From the NCBI RefSeq assembly GCF_016743815.1, contig NZ_CP061035.1, forward strand, positions 3,164,501 through 3,228,500: a stretch of 64,000 nucleotides of DNA, read 5' to 3'. This stretch comes from Sphingomonas aliaeris (GTDB taxonomy: Bacteria; Pseudomonadota; Alphaproteobacteria; Sphingomonadales; Sphingomonadaceae). The translations under genes were made by a program, and so were the position numbers. Positions 36,094 through 46,163 of the stretch are shown here, piece after piece. Each line of letters opens with the position of its first letter. The stretch's first letter is position 1. Below the pieces are notes generated by a model, which was given only the letters and a program-made list of their open reading frames with translations, was not told the DNA's origin and made no database searches.

Positions 36094-39000
36094 TCATGCT
36101 CCCTGGACGGCGGGTTCGCCGTCCGAATGATCGTGCCGTTCCGCGGCTTTGGGGCCGCCCTGGCCGAACAGGCGCAGGACGACGACGAAGAACATGGGCA
36201 CGAAGAAGATAGCGAGGATCGTCGCTGACAACATGCCGCCGACGACCGCGCGGCCGATCGCGTTCTGGCCGCCTGCACCCGCTCCGGTAGAGATCGCCAG
36301 CGGCAGCACGCCGAAGATGAACGCGAGACTGGTCATCAGGATCGGGCGCAGACGTAGTCTGGCGGCGGCGACCGCGGCTTCGAACGGCGCCATGCCCTCC
36401 GCGATCCGTTCTTCGGCAAACTCCACGATCAGGATCGCGTTCTTCGCCGACACGCCGATCGTGGTGATCAGGCCGACCTGCAGGTAGATGTCGTTGTTCA
36501 GCCCCGTCAGCACGGCGGCGAGCACCGCACCCAGAATGCCGAGCGGCACGACGAGCAGCACCGAGATCGGCACCGTCCAGCTTTCGTACAGCGCGGCGAG
36601 GCAGAGGAACACGATGATCATCGACAGGCCGTACAAGGCTGGCGCCTGACCACCCGACAGCCGCTCCTCATAGGAAAGGCCGGTCCATTCCAGCGTGGTG
36701 CCCGGCGGCAGCTTGGCATGGATTTCCTCCATCGCATTCATCGCGTCACCGCTGCTGAGGCCCTGACCCGGCGAACCCTGGATCTGCATTGCGGACTGTC
36801 CGTTATAGCGGGTCAGCTGCACCGGCGCCTGCGCCCAACTCAGCGTGGAAAAGGCAGGATAAGGCGACATCTGACCGGCCGCACCGCGAACGTAGAAGTC
36901 GCCAATATCCTCCGGCGCGAGCCGGAACGGCGCATCCGCCTGGATATAGACGCGCTTCACGCGGCCGCGATCGATAAAGTCGTTGACGTACGATCCACCC
37001 CACGCCGTCGCGATCGTAGAATTGATCGCCGACAGGTCGAGACCCAGCGCGCGCGCCTTGTCCTGGTCGATTTCCACCTTCAACTGCGGCGCATCGTCAA
37101 GACTGACAGGACGGACCTGGGCCAGCCTTTTGTCCTGTGCCGCCATGCTGAGCATCATGTTCCGCGCGGCGAGCAGCTTGTCGTGCCCGATCCCGCCGGT
37201 ATCGACCAACTGCGCGTCGAAGCCGGTGGCGTTGCCCAGCTCCTGCACGGCCGGCGGGGCCAGGGCGAAGATCGTGCCGTCCTTATATTGCGAGAACGCC
37301 CCCATCGCGCGGCCGACGATCGCGGGAGCGCGGTTGTCGGCACCTGGTCGATCCTCCCAGGACTTCAGCTTGATGAAGGCCAGGCCGGCATTCTGCCCCT
37401 GTCCTGCGAAACTGAATCCGTTGATCGTGAACACGGCATCCACGTTCGCCTTTTCATTATTCAGGAAATGACTGCGGACGAGGTCCAGCCCCTTGTCGGT
37501 GCGGGCGGTCGTCGCCCCCGACGGACCCTGGACGAGCGCGATCAGCGTCCCCTGATCTTCGTCCGGCAAGAAGCCTCCCGGCAAGCGGAAGAACAACAGG
37601 CACATGCCAAGCACGATGACGGCATAGATGATCAGCGAGCGACCCCAATGCCGCGCCGTGCTCTTCACGCCCTTCTCGTACTTCACCTGGCCACGTTCGA
37701 ACTTGTCGTTGAACCAGCGGAAGAAGCGCGCGAGCGGCCCCTTGCCTTCCGCCTTGTCCGGATCGTGCGGCTTCAGGATCGCGGCGCATAAGGCCGGCGT
37801 CAGGATCAACGCGACCATCACCGACAGCACCATCGCCGAGACGATCGTGATCGAGAACTGGCGATAGATGACGCCGGTCGATCCGCCGAAGAACGCCATC
37901 GGCAGGAACACCGCGGACAGGACGAGGCCGATGCCGACCAGCGCGCCGCTGATCTCGTCCATCGATTTTCGCGCCGCTTCCTTGGGCGAAAGATGTTCGT
38001 CCTGAATCAGGCGCTCCACGTTTTCCACCACGACGATCGCGTCATCGACCAACAGGCCGATCGCCAGCACCATTCCGAACAAGGTCAGCGTGTTGATCGA
38101 GAAACCGGCCAGCGCCATCACCGCGAACGTGCCGAGCAGCACGACCGGCACCGCGATCGTCGGGATGATCGTCGCGCGCCAATTCTGCAGGAACAGAAAC
38201 ATGACGAGGAACACGAGAACGACCGCCTCAATCAGCGTCTCGATCACCTGCTTGACCGACAGGCGGACGAACGGCGTGGAATCGTACGGATAGACGACCT
38301 TGACGTCCTGCGGGAACGTCTTGGCGATCCGCTCGACTTCCGCCTTGACGGCATCGACCGTAGCCAGAGCATTGGCACCCGGCGCCAGTTTCACACCGAA
38401 ACCGGACGCCGGTTGGCCGTTATAGCGTGGGTCGAAGCCATATTGCTCCGCACCCAGTTCGACGCGCGCGACGTCGGACAGGCGAACGACCGCGCCGCCC
38501 TCAGTCGTTTTCAGGCTGATATTGCCGAACTGCTCGGGCGTCTGAAGCCGCGACTGGACCGAGACGGTCGCGTTGAGCATCTGCTCCTTCGGGGCGGGCT
38601 GCGCACCGATCTGACCGGCGGAAACCTGGGCGTTCTGCGCGGAGACCGCAGCGGTGACGTCCGCGATTGTCAGCTGATAGGCATTGAGCTTCAGCGGATC
38701 GACCCAGATGCGCATCGCATATTGCGCGCCAAACACCTGCGTGTCGCCGACGCCGGCTACGCGACTGAGCGGATCCTGCAAACGCGCGGCGACATAGTCG
38801 GACAGATCGTTCGCGCTATGGCTGCCGTCCGATGAATACAAAGCGACGATCAACAGGAAACTGGCGCTGGATTTCGCGACGCGGATACCCTGCTGCTGCA
38901 CTTCCTGCGGCAGGAGTGGCGTCGCCGCCTGCAGCTTGTTCTGCACCTGCACCTGCGCGATGTCCGGATCAGTGCCCTGTTCGAACGTCAGCGTAATCGT

Positions 39001-39264
39001 GACGGTGCCCGCGGAGGAGGAGGAGGACGAGAAGTAGCGAAGGTTGTCGATACCCTTCATCTGCTGCTCGATGATCTGCGTCGTCGTATTCTCCAGCGTG
39101 GTCGCATCCGCGCCCGGATAGGTCGCGCTGATCGTCACCGCTGGCGGCGCGATTTCCGGGAACTGGGCAATCGCCAGGCCGCGGATGGCGATACCACCCG
39201 CCAGCATGAGCACGATGGCGATGACCCATGCGAAAATGGGACGGTCGATGAAATAGCGTGACAT
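36094..39264 (-). CDS. RND multidrug efflux inner-membrane pump (HAE1/AcrB family)
   Basis: 1056 residues starting [23 protein letters not shown]1-type features are [20 protein letters not shown], two sets of RND membrane helices, the proton-relay Asp pair in [18 protein letters not shown], and the second half [20 protein letters not shown]. The C-terminal helices include [20 protein letters not shown] and [20 protein letters not shown]. It exports hydrophobic or amphipathic compounds from periplasm and inner membrane by proton antiport, with the adaptor and channel encoded on either side. Drug range cannot be inferred. It lies 4 nt after the adaptor stop. Confidence 0.95.
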   Translation of the reverse strand: MSRYFIDRPIFAWVIAIVLMLAGGIAIRGLAIAQFPEIAPPAVTISATYPGADATTLENTTTQIIEQQMKGIDNLRYFSSSSSSAGTVTITLTFEQGTDPDIAQVQVQNKLQAATPLLPQEVQQQGIRVAKSSASFLLIVALYSSDGSHSANDLSDYVAARLQDPLSRVAGVGDTQVFGAQYAMRIWVDPLKLNAYQLTIADVTAAVSAQNAQVSAGQIGAQPAPKEQMLNATVSVQSRLQTPEQFGNISLKTTEGGAVVRLSDVARVELGAEQYGFDPRYNGQPASGFGVKLAPGANALATVDAVKAEVERIAKTFPQDVKVVYPYDSTPFVRLSVKQVIETLIEAVVLVFLVMFLFLQNWRATIIPTIAVPVVLLGTFAVMALAGFSINTLTLFGMVLAIGLLVDDAIVVVENVERLIQDEHLSPKEAARKSMDEISGALVGIGLVLSAVFLPMAFFGGSTGVIYRQFSITIVSAMVLSVMVALILTPALCAAILKPHDPDKAEGKGPLARFFRWFNDKFERGQVKYEKGVKSTARHWGRSLIIYAVIVLGMCLLFFRLPGGFLPDEDQGTLIALVQGPSGATTARTDKGLDLVRSHFLNNEKANVDAVFTINGFSFAGQGQNAGLAFIKLKSWEDRPGADNRAPAIVGRAMGAFSQYKDGTIFALAPPAVQELGNATGFDAQLVDTGGIGHDKLLAARNMMLSMAAQDKRLAQVRPVSLDDAPQLKVEIDQDKARALGLDLSAINSTIATAWGGSYVNDFIDRGRVKRVYIQADAPFRLAPEDIGDFYVRGAAGQMSPYPAFSTLSWAQAPVQLTRYNGQSAMQIQGSPGQGLSSGDAMNAMEEIHAKLPPGTTLEWTGLSYEERLSGGQAPALYGLSMIIVFLCLAALYESWTVPISVLLVVPLGILGAVLAAVLTGLNNDIYLQVGLITTIGVSAKNAILIVEFAEERIAEGMAPFEAAVAAARLRLRPILMTSLAFIFGVLPLAISTGAGAGGQNAIGRAVVGGMLSATILAIFFVPMFFVVVLRLFGQGGPKAAERHDHSDGEPAVQGA

Positions 39265-39268
39265 GGGC

Positions 39269-40459
39269 TTATTTCGCCTGACCGGAGGATTGGCCCGCGG
39301 ACTGCCCCGGCGCACCGCCCGCAGGCTTTGCATTCGGATTCCACGGCGCCGGTTTCACGACCGCGCCAGGCTGGAGCATCGAAGCCCCCTCCATGATCAC
39401 GCGGTCACCAGCCTTCAGACCGGAAGTCACCAGCCAGTTGTCACCGATCGTGCGCGGCGCTTGCAACAGGCGCAGCTCGATCTTGTCACCCGCACCGACG
39501 ACCAGTGCCGTAGGCTGGCCCTTCTCGTTACGCGTCACCGCGCGTTGCGGCACGAGCAGGGCCTGCTGCTGCGTGCCTTCGACCAGTTCCGCCTTCACAT
39601 ACATGCCCGGCAGCAGCAGACCGTTGCGGTTCGAGAATTTAGCCCGGATCGTCTGCGTGCCCGTCGTGGGATCAACCGAGACGTTGGTGAATTGCAGGAT
39701 CCCCTCTTCCGGATAGACGCTGCCATCCTCAAGCTTCAGGCGAACACGCGCCGCTTGGCCGTCGCGCGACAATTTCCCGCTCGAAATCTGCTGACGCAGT
39801 TTCAGCAGGTCCGCACTCGCCTGCGCCACGTCGACATAGATCGGGTCGAGCCGCTGGATCGTCGTCAGCGCCGTGGTCTGCCCCGCGGTCACCAGACCAC
39901 CGGTCGTCACGACCGACGTTCCGATCCGTCCCGAGATGGGCGCGCGTACGGTCGTACGGGCCAGATCGATCTGCGCCGTACGCAACGCGGCTTGCTGCGC
40001 CGCAACATCTGCCTGCGCCTGTTGCGACGTCGTGATGGCGTTTTCGTAATCCTGACGCGCGATTGCGTTGATCTTGACCAGCTCGCCATACCGGCGGGCC
40101 AGCGCGGAGCTGGATGCAATCGCAGCCCGTGCCCTCGCCAGTGCCGCGCGAGCATTCGCGACCTGCGCGACATAAGGCTGCGGATCGATTCGGTAGAGCG
40201 CCTGCCCCTCGCGGACCTGGTCGCCTTCGGCGAACAGACGCGCCGTAATCAGGCCGTTCACCTGGGGGCGAACCTCCGAAGTCTCAAAGGCGGAGGTCCG
40301 TCCCGGCAGTTCGCTGGTCAGCGTAACCGATTGTGGTTGCACGGTGATCACACCTACCTGCGGGGTCGGTGGGGGCGCCTGTTTCGGTTCTCCGCCACAG
40401 GCCGAAAGGGCCATAAGGACTGCGCCAGCCGTCGCGAATCGGATCAAAGTCATGGCCAT
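39269..40459 (-). CDS. RND efflux periplasmic adaptor (membrane fusion) lipoprotein
   Basis: 396 residues. [20 protein letters not shown] ends in a lipobox CGGEP. The membrane-fusion-protein layout is clear: [20 protein letters not shown], the lipoyl half-motif [20 protein letters not shown], a coiled-coil hairpin of alanine-rich helices near 95-165, [20 protein letters not shown], and a beta-barrel with [20 protein letters not shown]. The last 25 residues are a low-complexity Gly/Gln/Ser tail. An ATG two codons later (40453) is equally possible. It is the first gene of the operon, and its start faces the TetR-family gene across an 80-nt region with a palindromic operator. Confidence 0.92.
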   Translation of the reverse strand: MAMTLIRFATAGAVLMALSACGGEPKQAPPPTPQVGVITVQPQSVTLTSELPGRTSAFETSEVRPQVNGLITARLFAEGDQVREGQALYRIDPQPYVAQVANARAALARARAAIASSSALARRYGELVKINAIARQDYENAITTSQQAQADVAAQQAALRTAQIDLARTTVRAPISGRIGTSVVTTGGLVTAGQTTALTTIQRLDPIYVDVAQASADLLKLRQQISSGKLSRDGQAARVRLKLEDGSVYPEEGILQFTNVSVDPTTGTQTIRAKFSNRNGLLLPGMYVKAELVEGTQQQALLVPQRAVTRNEKGQPTALVVGAGDKIELRLLQAPRTIGDNWLVTSGLKAGDRVIMEGASMLQPGAVVKPAPWNPNAKPAGGAPGQSAGQSSGQAK

Positions 40460-40477
40460 CTCGTGAAAATGTGATAT

Positions 40478-40497
40478 GTGAGTGAACGCTCACTTAC
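40478..40497. promoter_or_regulatory. imperfect palindrome, probable TetR-type operator
   Basis: GTGAGTGAACGCTCACTTAC matches its own reverse complement at 16 of 20 positions. It sits between the divergent adaptor and TetR genes, 19 nt from the adaptor start. That is where the repressor would block both promoters, as in acrAB/acrR-type regulation. Confidence 0.6.
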
Positions 40498-40538
40498 ATT
40501 TTGCTGCTACTGCGAAGAGAATTGGAGGTCAAGCACTC

Positions 40539-41192
40539 GTGTCTATCATTCCGACCGATCCGAAAACACCGGGAGCAGTCGGGCAGGACGCATCATGCAT
40601 CAAGCTCGGGCGCGCGGAAGTCCGGCGCGAGAAGGTGATTGCCACGGCAAGAACTCTGTTTGCCGAACAAGGGTTCCACAATACCGGCATAGCGCAGATC
40701 GCGAAGCACTCCGGCGTGCTAGTCGGACAACTCTACCGCGATTTCGCCAAGAAGGAGGACATCGTCGCGGCGATCGTGTCGCGCGACCTGGAACTGTTTC
40801 TCGCGGAATCCGAATTACGTGAGGCGACCATCGCGCATGATCTCCACGCGGTGCGCGACTGGGTCGCCGACTTCATCGCCTGCCCGCCGGACGACAAGGA
40901 CATGCGGCTGATCGCCGACATCATGGCCGAGGCGCAGCGCAACGATCGTATCGCGACGATCGTTTCCGACCTGCACGAGAGACTGCGCGGAACGATCGCA
41001 ACCGCACTTGCCGCAATCGTTCCGGACGCGAGAAAAGATCGTCAGCGCCTTTTGCTGACCGAGATGATCCTGACGATCTCCGCCGGCAGTTTTCATCGTC
41101 GACTGGCGCAGAATGGCGTGATCGACCCGGTCGTGACCGCCGCCCTGACCGACATGGTCGGTCGGGAGATCGACGCATTGATCGCGGCCTGA
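40539..41192 (+). CDS. TetR/AcrR-family repressor of the efflux operon
   Basis: 217 residues from a GTG start (SIIPTDPKTPGAVGQD) with GGAGG 10 nt upstream. A GTG at 40482 is in frame but lies inside the operator palindrome and was rejected. The helix-turn-helix is REKVIATARTLFAEQGFHNT, GIAQIAKHSGVLVGQLYRDF, then AKKEDIVAAIVSRD. The ligand-binding C-terminal domain contains LLTEMILTISAGSFHRRLAQ. Divergence from the RND operon and the shared operator indicate local repression, relieved by a pump substrate. Confidence 0.9.
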   Translation: MSIIPTDPKTPGAVGQDASCIKLGRAEVRREKVIATARTLFAEQGFHNTGIAQIAKHSGVLVGQLYRDFAKKEDIVAAIVSRDLELFLAESELREATIAHDLHAVRDWVADFIACPPDDKDMRLIADIMAEAQRNDRIATIVSDLHERLRGTIATALAAIVPDARKDRQRLLLTEMILTISAGSFHRRLAQNGVIDPVVTAALTDMVGREIDALIAA

Positions 41193-41217
41193 CCGCTGGT
41201 CTCCGCGGCGGTCCCGA

Positions 41218-41574
41218 TCAGGTTTCGGTCAGCGGCACCGTCTGCTGGTGTTGCACGACCTGCCAGTCGTCATGCGCACGGCGGCGATAGGTCGAGGTGC
41301 AATAAGCGGCGAACTTCTCTTCGTCGCGTTCGACGGCGATATGATAGGCGACAACGATAAGCCCTTCTTCCGGCCTAGCGATGCGCTGGTCGGAGAAACT
41401 CGCCTTCGTCCAGCGCGGCGTCGCGGCGACGGCCTCGACCGCGTGCTGCCCGCTGAACACGAATGGCGGAACGAGCAACACCATGGTGCAGGCCTCGTCG
41501 ATCAGTTCGCGATAATGTTCGGCATCGCCGGTCCACAAGCTTTCCTCGAAAGCCCAAACGCGATCGTCGTCCAT
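41218..41574 (-). CDS. SnoaL/NTF2-like (DUF4440-type) small protein
   Basis: 118 residues starting MDDDRVWAFEESLWTGDAEH. The cone-shaped NTF2-like fold is suggested by a first helix with YRELIDEACTMVLLVPPFVF and the strands KASFSDQRIARPEEGLIVVA YHIAVERDEEKFAAYCTSTY RRRAHDDWQVVQHQQT. Proteins of this fold act as isomerases, binders or orphan proteins, and no catalytic residues are diagnostic here. It converges with the TetR gene 26 nt away. Confidence 0.75.
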   Translation of the reverse strand: MDDDRVWAFEESLWTGDAEHYRELIDEACTMVLLVPPFVFSGQHAVEAVAATPRWTKASFSDQRIARPEEGLIVVAYHIAVERDEEKFAAYCTSTYRRRAHDDWQVVQHQQTVPLTET

Positions 41575-41733
41575 GATTATCTCCTGTTTTCAGGATGCTG
41601 AAGCCTTCGCACGGGCGGATCGTTCCGTCCGGGATCGCCCGGACCGGATAAATCGTGAGGCCGGGTGCAAAGCGGGATGCCCGATCTGCGTCCTGCCGCG
41701 TTATGCCTCCCGAATGTCCCGACCGTGCCCCAC

Positions 41734-42093
41734 ATGACCGAACTGACCGTCTGGCACGATGGCGCATGCCCGCTGTGCCGCCGCGAAATCGCGCTGTTCC
41801 GCCGGCTCGACCGGGCGGGGCACATCACCTTTGTCGACGTATCCGGCGACGAACCGGTCGCATGTCCGATCGACCGGGACGCCATGCTGGCACGCTTCCA
41901 TGCGCGCGAGGACGGGCGGTTGCTGTCCGGCGCTGCGGCCTTTGCGGCGATGTGGCGCGCCATTCCGATGTTGCGGCCGATCGGTCTGGCCGCGCGGAAC
42001 CCGGTCGTACTAGCGGTTCTGGACAAGGTGTATGCCCGCTTCCTGCGCGTTCGTCCCGGCATGCAGCGTCTTGCGCGAAAGTGGGAGCGATGA
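41734..42093 (+). CDS. DUF393 (DCC family) thiol-disulfide oxidoreductase-like protein
   Basis: 119 residues starting MTELTVWHDGACPLCRREIA. The DGxCPLC motif with CPLC and the later PIDRDAMLARFHAREDGRLL and GAAAFAAMWRAIPMLRPIG define the DUF393/DCC family, related to thioredoxin-fold proteins. The C-terminal KVYARFLRVRPGMQRLARKW is typical. Its stop overlaps the next gene start (ATGATGA), so the two are translationally coupled. The function of the family is unproven. Confidence 0.88.
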   Translation: MTELTVWHDGACPLCRREIALFRRLDRAGHITFVDVSGDEPVACPIDRDAMLARFHAREDGRLLSGAAAFAAMWRAIPMLRPIGLAARNPVVLAVLDKVYARFLRVRPGMQRLARKWER

Positions 42094-42587
42094 TGACTCC
42101 GACACCCGACCCCGTCCGTCCCGGGCAGGAAAGCGTCTGGTCCTATCCCCGGCCCGCCATTGCGGAGCCGACCGGCGCCCGTATCATGATCGAACATCGC
42201 GGCGTCGTGCTGGCGGATACGCGCGCGAGCGTCAGGACGCTCGAGACGAGCCACCCACCAAGCTATTACATCCCCCGCGCCGATATCCGGGAGGGTGTCC
42301 TGCGTCGCGGCGAAGGCACGTCGTTCTGCGAATGGAAGGGCGCCGCCGTCTATTGGGATGTCGTCGTCGACGGCCTCGTTCTCGCCAGCGTCGGGTGGAG
42401 TTATCCGACCCCCACCCGTCCGTTCGCCGCGCTGAAGGATCACGTCGCTTTCTACGCCGCGGCGTTCGACCGGTGCAGCGTGAACGGCGCCACCGTCACG
42501 CCCCAGCCCGGCGGTTTTTATGGCGGCTGGATCACCGACGCGGTGGCCGGGCCGTTCAAGGGTATCCCCGGAAGCAGGTTCTGGTGA
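42090..42587 (+). CDS. DUF427 domain-containing protein
   Basis: 165 residues. The DUF427 core covers ESVWSYPRPAIAEPTGARIM, VLADTRASVRTLETSHPPSY YIPRADIREGVL and EWKGAAVYWDVVVDGLVLAS VGWSYPTPTRPFAALKDHVA FYA. The family is a small beta-rich fold of unknown function. GGGAG precedes two consecutive ATGs. The first (42090) overlaps the DUF393 stop. It is followed 13 nt later by the ABC1 kinase gene. All three are in one direction and likely form one transcript. Confidence 0.88.
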   Translation: MMTPTPDPVRPGQESVWSYPRPAIAEPTGARIMIEHRGVVLADTRASVRTLETSHPPSYYIPRADIREGVLRRGEGTSFCEWKGAAVYWDVVVDGLVLASVGWSYPTPTRPFAALKDHVAFYAAAFDRCSVNGATVTPQPGGFYGGWITDAVAGPFKGIPGSRFW

Positions 42588-42600
42588 ACGGAGTGCCGAT

Positions 42601-43986
42601 ATGAGCGATGAATTCGATCCGGCATCCCGCGATGCGCGCGGACGGGCCGTTCCAAGCGGGCGGCTGTCGCGAATGGGCGTCTTCGGGAAACTCGCCGGCG
42701 GTGTCGCTGGTGGCGTGATCGCGGAGGGTGCGCGGCGAATTGCCGACGGGCAACGGCCGAAGATGAGCGATCTGTTGCTGACCCCCGGCAATATCGGGCG
42801 CGTCGCGGACCAATTGTCGCACCTGCGCGGGGCGGCGATGAAGCTGGGCCAGATGATATCGATGGATGCCGGCGATTTCCTGCCGCCCGAACTGACGCAG
42901 ATCCTCGGCCGGCTTCGCGATCGCGCGCATCACATGCCGCCCGCCCAATTGCAGCAGGTGCTGGCGCGCGAATGGGGCAAGGACTGGCGACGCCGCTTCG
43001 CCCGGTTCGAGGCCGGGCCGTTCGCCGCCGCCTCGATCGGTCAGGTCCATCGCGCCCGGACCCACGACGGCCGGGATCTCGCGATCAAGGTCCAGTATCC
43101 CGGCGTTCGAGACAGCATCGATTCGGATGTCGATAACGTCGCGACGTTGCTGCGCGTGTCCGGCCTGCTGCCCAAGTCGATCGATATCGCGCCGCTGCTG
43201 GTGGAGGCCAAGCGCCAGTTGCACGAAGAAGCGGATTATATCCGCGAGGGGCGGCAACTTGCCCGATTCGGAACGTTGCTGGCGGACGACCCCGATTACA
43301 GAGTCCCTATTCTGGACGCAGAATTTTCCAGCGCGAACGTGCTGGCGATGAGCTTCATCGATGCCGTCCCGATCGAATCCCTCGAGACGGCGGAGCAAGG
43401 CGTGCGGGACGCGGCGATGCGCAAGCTGATCGCGCTCGTGCTGCGCGAACTGTTCGATTTCGGATTGATGCAGACCGACCCGAACTTCGCGAACTATCGA
43501 TACGAGCCGGCGACCGGGCGGCTGGTATTGCTCGACTTCGGAGCGACCCGCACCGTGAGCGACGGGACGGCGGAGGCGTATCGCGCCTTGCTGGGCTCAG
43601 GGTTGGCGAACGACCGCGACGCGGTCCGTGATGCGGCGATTTCGGCCGGATTCCTGGGTTTTGCGGCCGTCGAACAGCACCGCGTCCTGGTCGATCGGAT
43701 GATCGATATCGTCCTGGCGGAGATGAACCGCGCCGGCCCGTTCGACTTCGGCGATCGCGCGTTCGTCGGCGTGCTGCGCGAACAGGGCATGGTCATGGCG
43801 GCGGACCGGGACACGTGGCATGTGCCGCCCGTCGACACTTTGTTCGTCCAGCGGAAGATCAGCGGAACAGCCCTGCTGGCCGCCCGGTTGAAGGCGCGGA
43901 TAGACGTCCGGTCGATGATCGGCGCGGCGTTAACATATCGTGACGTATCGGCATCATATACGCCGGAAACGTCGGGCGGGGATTAG
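42601..43986 (+). CDS. ABC1/UbiB-family atypical kinase
   Basis: 461 residues starting MSDEFDPASRDARGRAVPSG with GGAG upstream. The KxGQ signature of the family is in RGAAMKLGQMISMDAGDFLP near residue 80. The Ala-rich nucleotide loop is in FAAASIGQVHRART near 142, and the invariant Lys in LAIKVQYPGVRDSIDSDVDN. The catalytic-loop equivalent is LMQTDPNFANYRYE, with the metal-binding region VLLDFGATRTVSD. The usual HAD/HGD in UbiB is QTDPN here, as in the sphingomonad AarF/ABC1 group. Members support ubiquinone biosynthesis or lipid homeostasis. There is no C-terminal membrane pair, unlike E. coli UbiB. Confidence 0.88.
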   Translation: MSDEFDPASRDARGRAVPSGRLSRMGVFGKLAGGVAGGVIAEGARRIADGQRPKMSDLLLTPGNIGRVADQLSHLRGAAMKLGQMISMDAGDFLPPELTQILGRLRDRAHHMPPAQLQQVLAREWGKDWRRRFARFEAGPFAAASIGQVHRARTHDGRDLAIKVQYPGVRDSIDSDVDNVATLLRVSGLLPKSIDIAPLLVEAKRQLHEEADYIREGRQLARFGTLLADDPDYRVPILDAEFSSANVLAMSFIDAVPIESLETAEQGVRDAAMRKLIALVLRELFDFGLMQTDPNFANYRYEPATGRLVLLDFGATRTVSDGTAEAYRALLGSGLANDRDAVRDAAISAGFLGFAAVEQHRVLVDRMIDIVLAEMNRAGPFDFGDRAFVGVLREQGMVMAADRDTWHVPPVDTLFVQRKISGTALLAARLKARIDVRSMIGAALTYRDVSASYTPETSGGD

Positions 43987-44185
43987 ACGACAAGGGCAAC
44001 CTGTGATAGGGCCGCGACTGTCGGATGTAGCGGGGTTCTTCGTCCGGCGCGGAGCATTTGAAACTATTTTACCTTCCGTATCGTATGTCGGGAAGGGTCC
44101 GACCTGACCGGTTAGGCATTCGCTCGAAGTCGCAGGCATTCAAGCTCGCCTGTCGCGCGAAACTATTTCGGGGATTGTTGGTTCT

Positions 44186-44869
44186 GTGCCGATGGGGAAC
44201 ATTTCGTTGAACAGACCAGTCCGTAGAAAGAGGCGTTCACGCAAAGCTATTCGAAGCGCCTGGGTCATCTGGCCTGCGGCGATCGTTGTCGTGGGCGGCA
44301 CCTATGCCTTCTCGTCCAGCCCGATGGGTGGGAATGCGATCGCCGCCGCATTGGCCGATCCGCTTTCCGTGTTCGCCGCCCGGTCGCCCGGTGGCCGCGC
44401 TCCAGGTGCTTTGACCCAGACCAAACCGTCGCGCGCCAAGGGTACTGAACGCCCGGTGAAATTGGCGGAGGTTTTCCCGAGCGAGCGCGTTCTGTCTAAC
44501 GTCCGCACGCGCCAGCCCGATGCGTTCGCCCCGACCGGCCTGCCCGACGCAGTGTTCGTCGGCCCCGCGGGTGATGCCGTTCCCGGTATCGACACGATCA
44601 CCCCGGTCGTGCCGACCGGAGATGGCGGCGTTCCGATCTTCACGCCCGGCGGCATCGGTCCGGTCGTTCCCGGTGGCGGCGGTGGAACCGGCGAGCCACC
44701 ACCCGTGACGCCTCCGCCAGTGACACCGCCGGTGCCGCCCGTTCCGGAACCGACGACCTGGCTGATGATGATCGCAGGCTTCTTCGCCATCGGTCATGCG
44801 TTGCGGTCACGTCGACGTGGCGCCGTTGGGACGGCGGCGATGCAGGCGGCAGCCGCTTCCCGCGCCTGA
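44186..44869 (+). CDS. PEPxxW-CTERM sorting-domain exported protein
   Basis: 227 residues. The N-terminus is strongly basic (VRRKRRSRKAIRSAWVIWPA), then one hydrophobic segment AIVVVGGTYAFSS. The mature part is low-complexity, rich in Pro and Gly with a run of prolines and valines near 170-190. The C-terminus is the classical sorting signal VPEPTTWLMMIAGFFAIGHA followed by LRSRRRG: a PEP motif, a membrane helix and an Arg cluster, as processed by exosortase-type systems. It is read from GTG 44186, with ATG 44192 as an alternative start. It is probably a surface or matrix protein. The L,D-transpeptidase gene begins 1 nt after its stop. Confidence 0.8.
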   Translation: MPMGNISLNRPVRRKRRSRKAIRSAWVIWPAAIVVVGGTYAFSSSPMGGNAIAAALADPLSVFAARSPGGRAPGALTQTKPSRAKGTERPVKLAEVFPSERVLSNVRTRQPDAFAPTGLPDAVFVGPAGDAVPGIDTITPVVPTGDGGVPIFTPGGIGPVVPGGGGGTGEPPPVTPPPVTPPVPPVPEPTTWLMMIAGFFAIGHALRSRRRGAVGTAAMQAAAASRA

Positions 44870-44870
44870 T

Positions 44871-45518
44871 ATGTTGCGCTATGCGATTCCGATCGCGGCG
44901 CTGTGTGTCGCCGGTGTCGGCATTGCGATCGGTACGACCTACAGCAAGGCGGAAGCCCCCGCCGCGCCGGCGTTCGTATCGCATGTAGATGGCCGTATCC
45001 GATATCCTGCGGACCGGTATCCGACGCTGGAAACACCGGACGGCGTAAAGCACTCCGTGCACAGCTTGCTCGACGTGAAGCGGCCGTTGCGGTTCGGCGA
45101 CTATGTCTGGAACGAGATAAACGTGCCGCCCGGCCCCGTCTGGGTGCGCGTCGACCTGGCGAAACAGACGTTATCCGTGTTCCGCGACGGGCACGAGATC
45201 GGAACCGCGATCATCCTGTTCGGTACCGACGGCAAGCCGACCCCGGCCGGCACGTTCCCGGTGATAGCGAAGGCCGCGACACACCAGTCCTCGCTTTACG
45301 ACGCGCCGATGCCTTTCATGCTGCGGCTGACCGGCGACGGCGTGGCGATCCACGCCAGCAACGTGCGCCGGGGATCGGCGACTCACGGCTGCATCGGCAT
45401 TCCCCACCGGTTCGCCGAATTATTGTTCGGTCAGGTCAAGCGCGGCGATCAGGTCGTGATCCTGCCGCTGGAACCGGATCGACAGGCCACCGAGCGGCGC
45501 CCCGCCCCAACGGCATGA
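44871..45518 (+). CDS. L,D-transpeptidase (YkuD-fold) exported enzyme
   Basis: 215 residues starting MLRYAIPIAALCVAGVGIAI, which acts as signal or membrane anchor. The YkuD domain spans about 85-205, with VRVDLAKQTLSVFRDGHEIG, the catalytic His in GVAIHASNVRRGS and the catalytic Cys in THGCIGIPHRFAELLF, the HGCxG motif of L,D-transpeptidases. Such enzymes crosslink peptidoglycan (3-3 bonds) or attach proteins to it in the periplasm. It directly follows the PEP-CTERM gene and is likely cotranscribed. Confidence 0.9.
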   Translation: MLRYAIPIAALCVAGVGIAIGTTYSKAEAPAAPAFVSHVDGRIRYPADRYPTLETPDGVKHSVHSLLDVKRPLRFGDYVWNEINVPPGPVWVRVDLAKQTLSVFRDGHEIGTAIILFGTDGKPTPAGTFPVIAKAATHQSSLYDAPMPFMLRLTGDGVAIHASNVRRGSATHGCIGIPHRFAELLFGQVKRGDQVVILPLEPDRQATERRPAPTA

Positions 45519-45638
45519 TCCTGCCGGCAAGAGTGGCCGAAGCGGCAAAAATCTGCCTAAGGCATTGCTAACTAAAGCCGGAAACCTCGTCGATAGATGA
45601 CGATGCGAAACCACCCGTAGTTCACGGGAGGTAAGCAG

Positions 45639-46163
45639 ATGGCTGGTCACCGGCTGAAATCATCGGCGGCATCATTGGCGTTGTTGTTGGCGACACCGTT
45701 CATGACGGGCGCGGTCGATCTCGACGCGTTCTTCGGCGAAAGATTGCTCGTCGCGCATAATCGCGAACGGGCGACGCTGGGGATCGGCCCACTGCGGTGG
45801 GACCCGGCGCTGGCGCAATCCGCGCAACGCTGGGCGGATCACCTGGCGACGACGGGGCGCTTCGAGCATGCTCCGGAAACGCCGCACCAGCCGGAGGGCG
45901 AGAACCTCTGGGCCGGGACGAAGGGCTATTTTCCGCTGGAGGCGCGGGTCGATGCGTGGATCCGCGAGAAGCAGAATTTCAAGCGCGGGACCTTCCCCGA
46001 CAACAGCGTTACGGGCGACGTCGCGGACGTCGGCCATTATACCCAGTTGATGTGGCGCGATACGCACCAGGTCGGCTGCGCAACAGCCACCGGCGCGCGC
46101 GAGGATGTTCTGGTTTGCCGGTACAGCAGCGCGGGCAATTACGTCGGCGAGCGCGCATTCTGA
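45639..46163 (+). CDS. secreted CAP/SCP-domain protein
   Basis: 174 residues. The signal sequence MAGHRLKSSAASLALLLATP FMTGA has GGGAGG at its start. The CAP domain shows LLVAHNRERATLGIGPLRWD, ALAQSAQRWADHLATTGRFE HAPETPHQPEGENLWAG with conserved His and Glu, and the signature GHYTQLMWRDTHQVGCATA and VLVCRYSSAGNYVGERAF. Bacterial CAP proteins are periplasmic or secreted and bind lipids or peptidoglycan; most are uncharacterised. It is monocistronic. Confidence 0.9.
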   Translation: MAGHRLKSSAASLALLLATPFMTGAVDLDAFFGERLLVAHNRERATLGIGPLRWDPALAQSAQRWADHLATTGRFEHAPETPHQPEGENLWAGTKGYFPLEARVDAWIREKQNFKRGTFPDNSVTGDVADVGHYTQLMWRDTHQVGCATATGAREDVLVCRYSSAGNYVGERAF

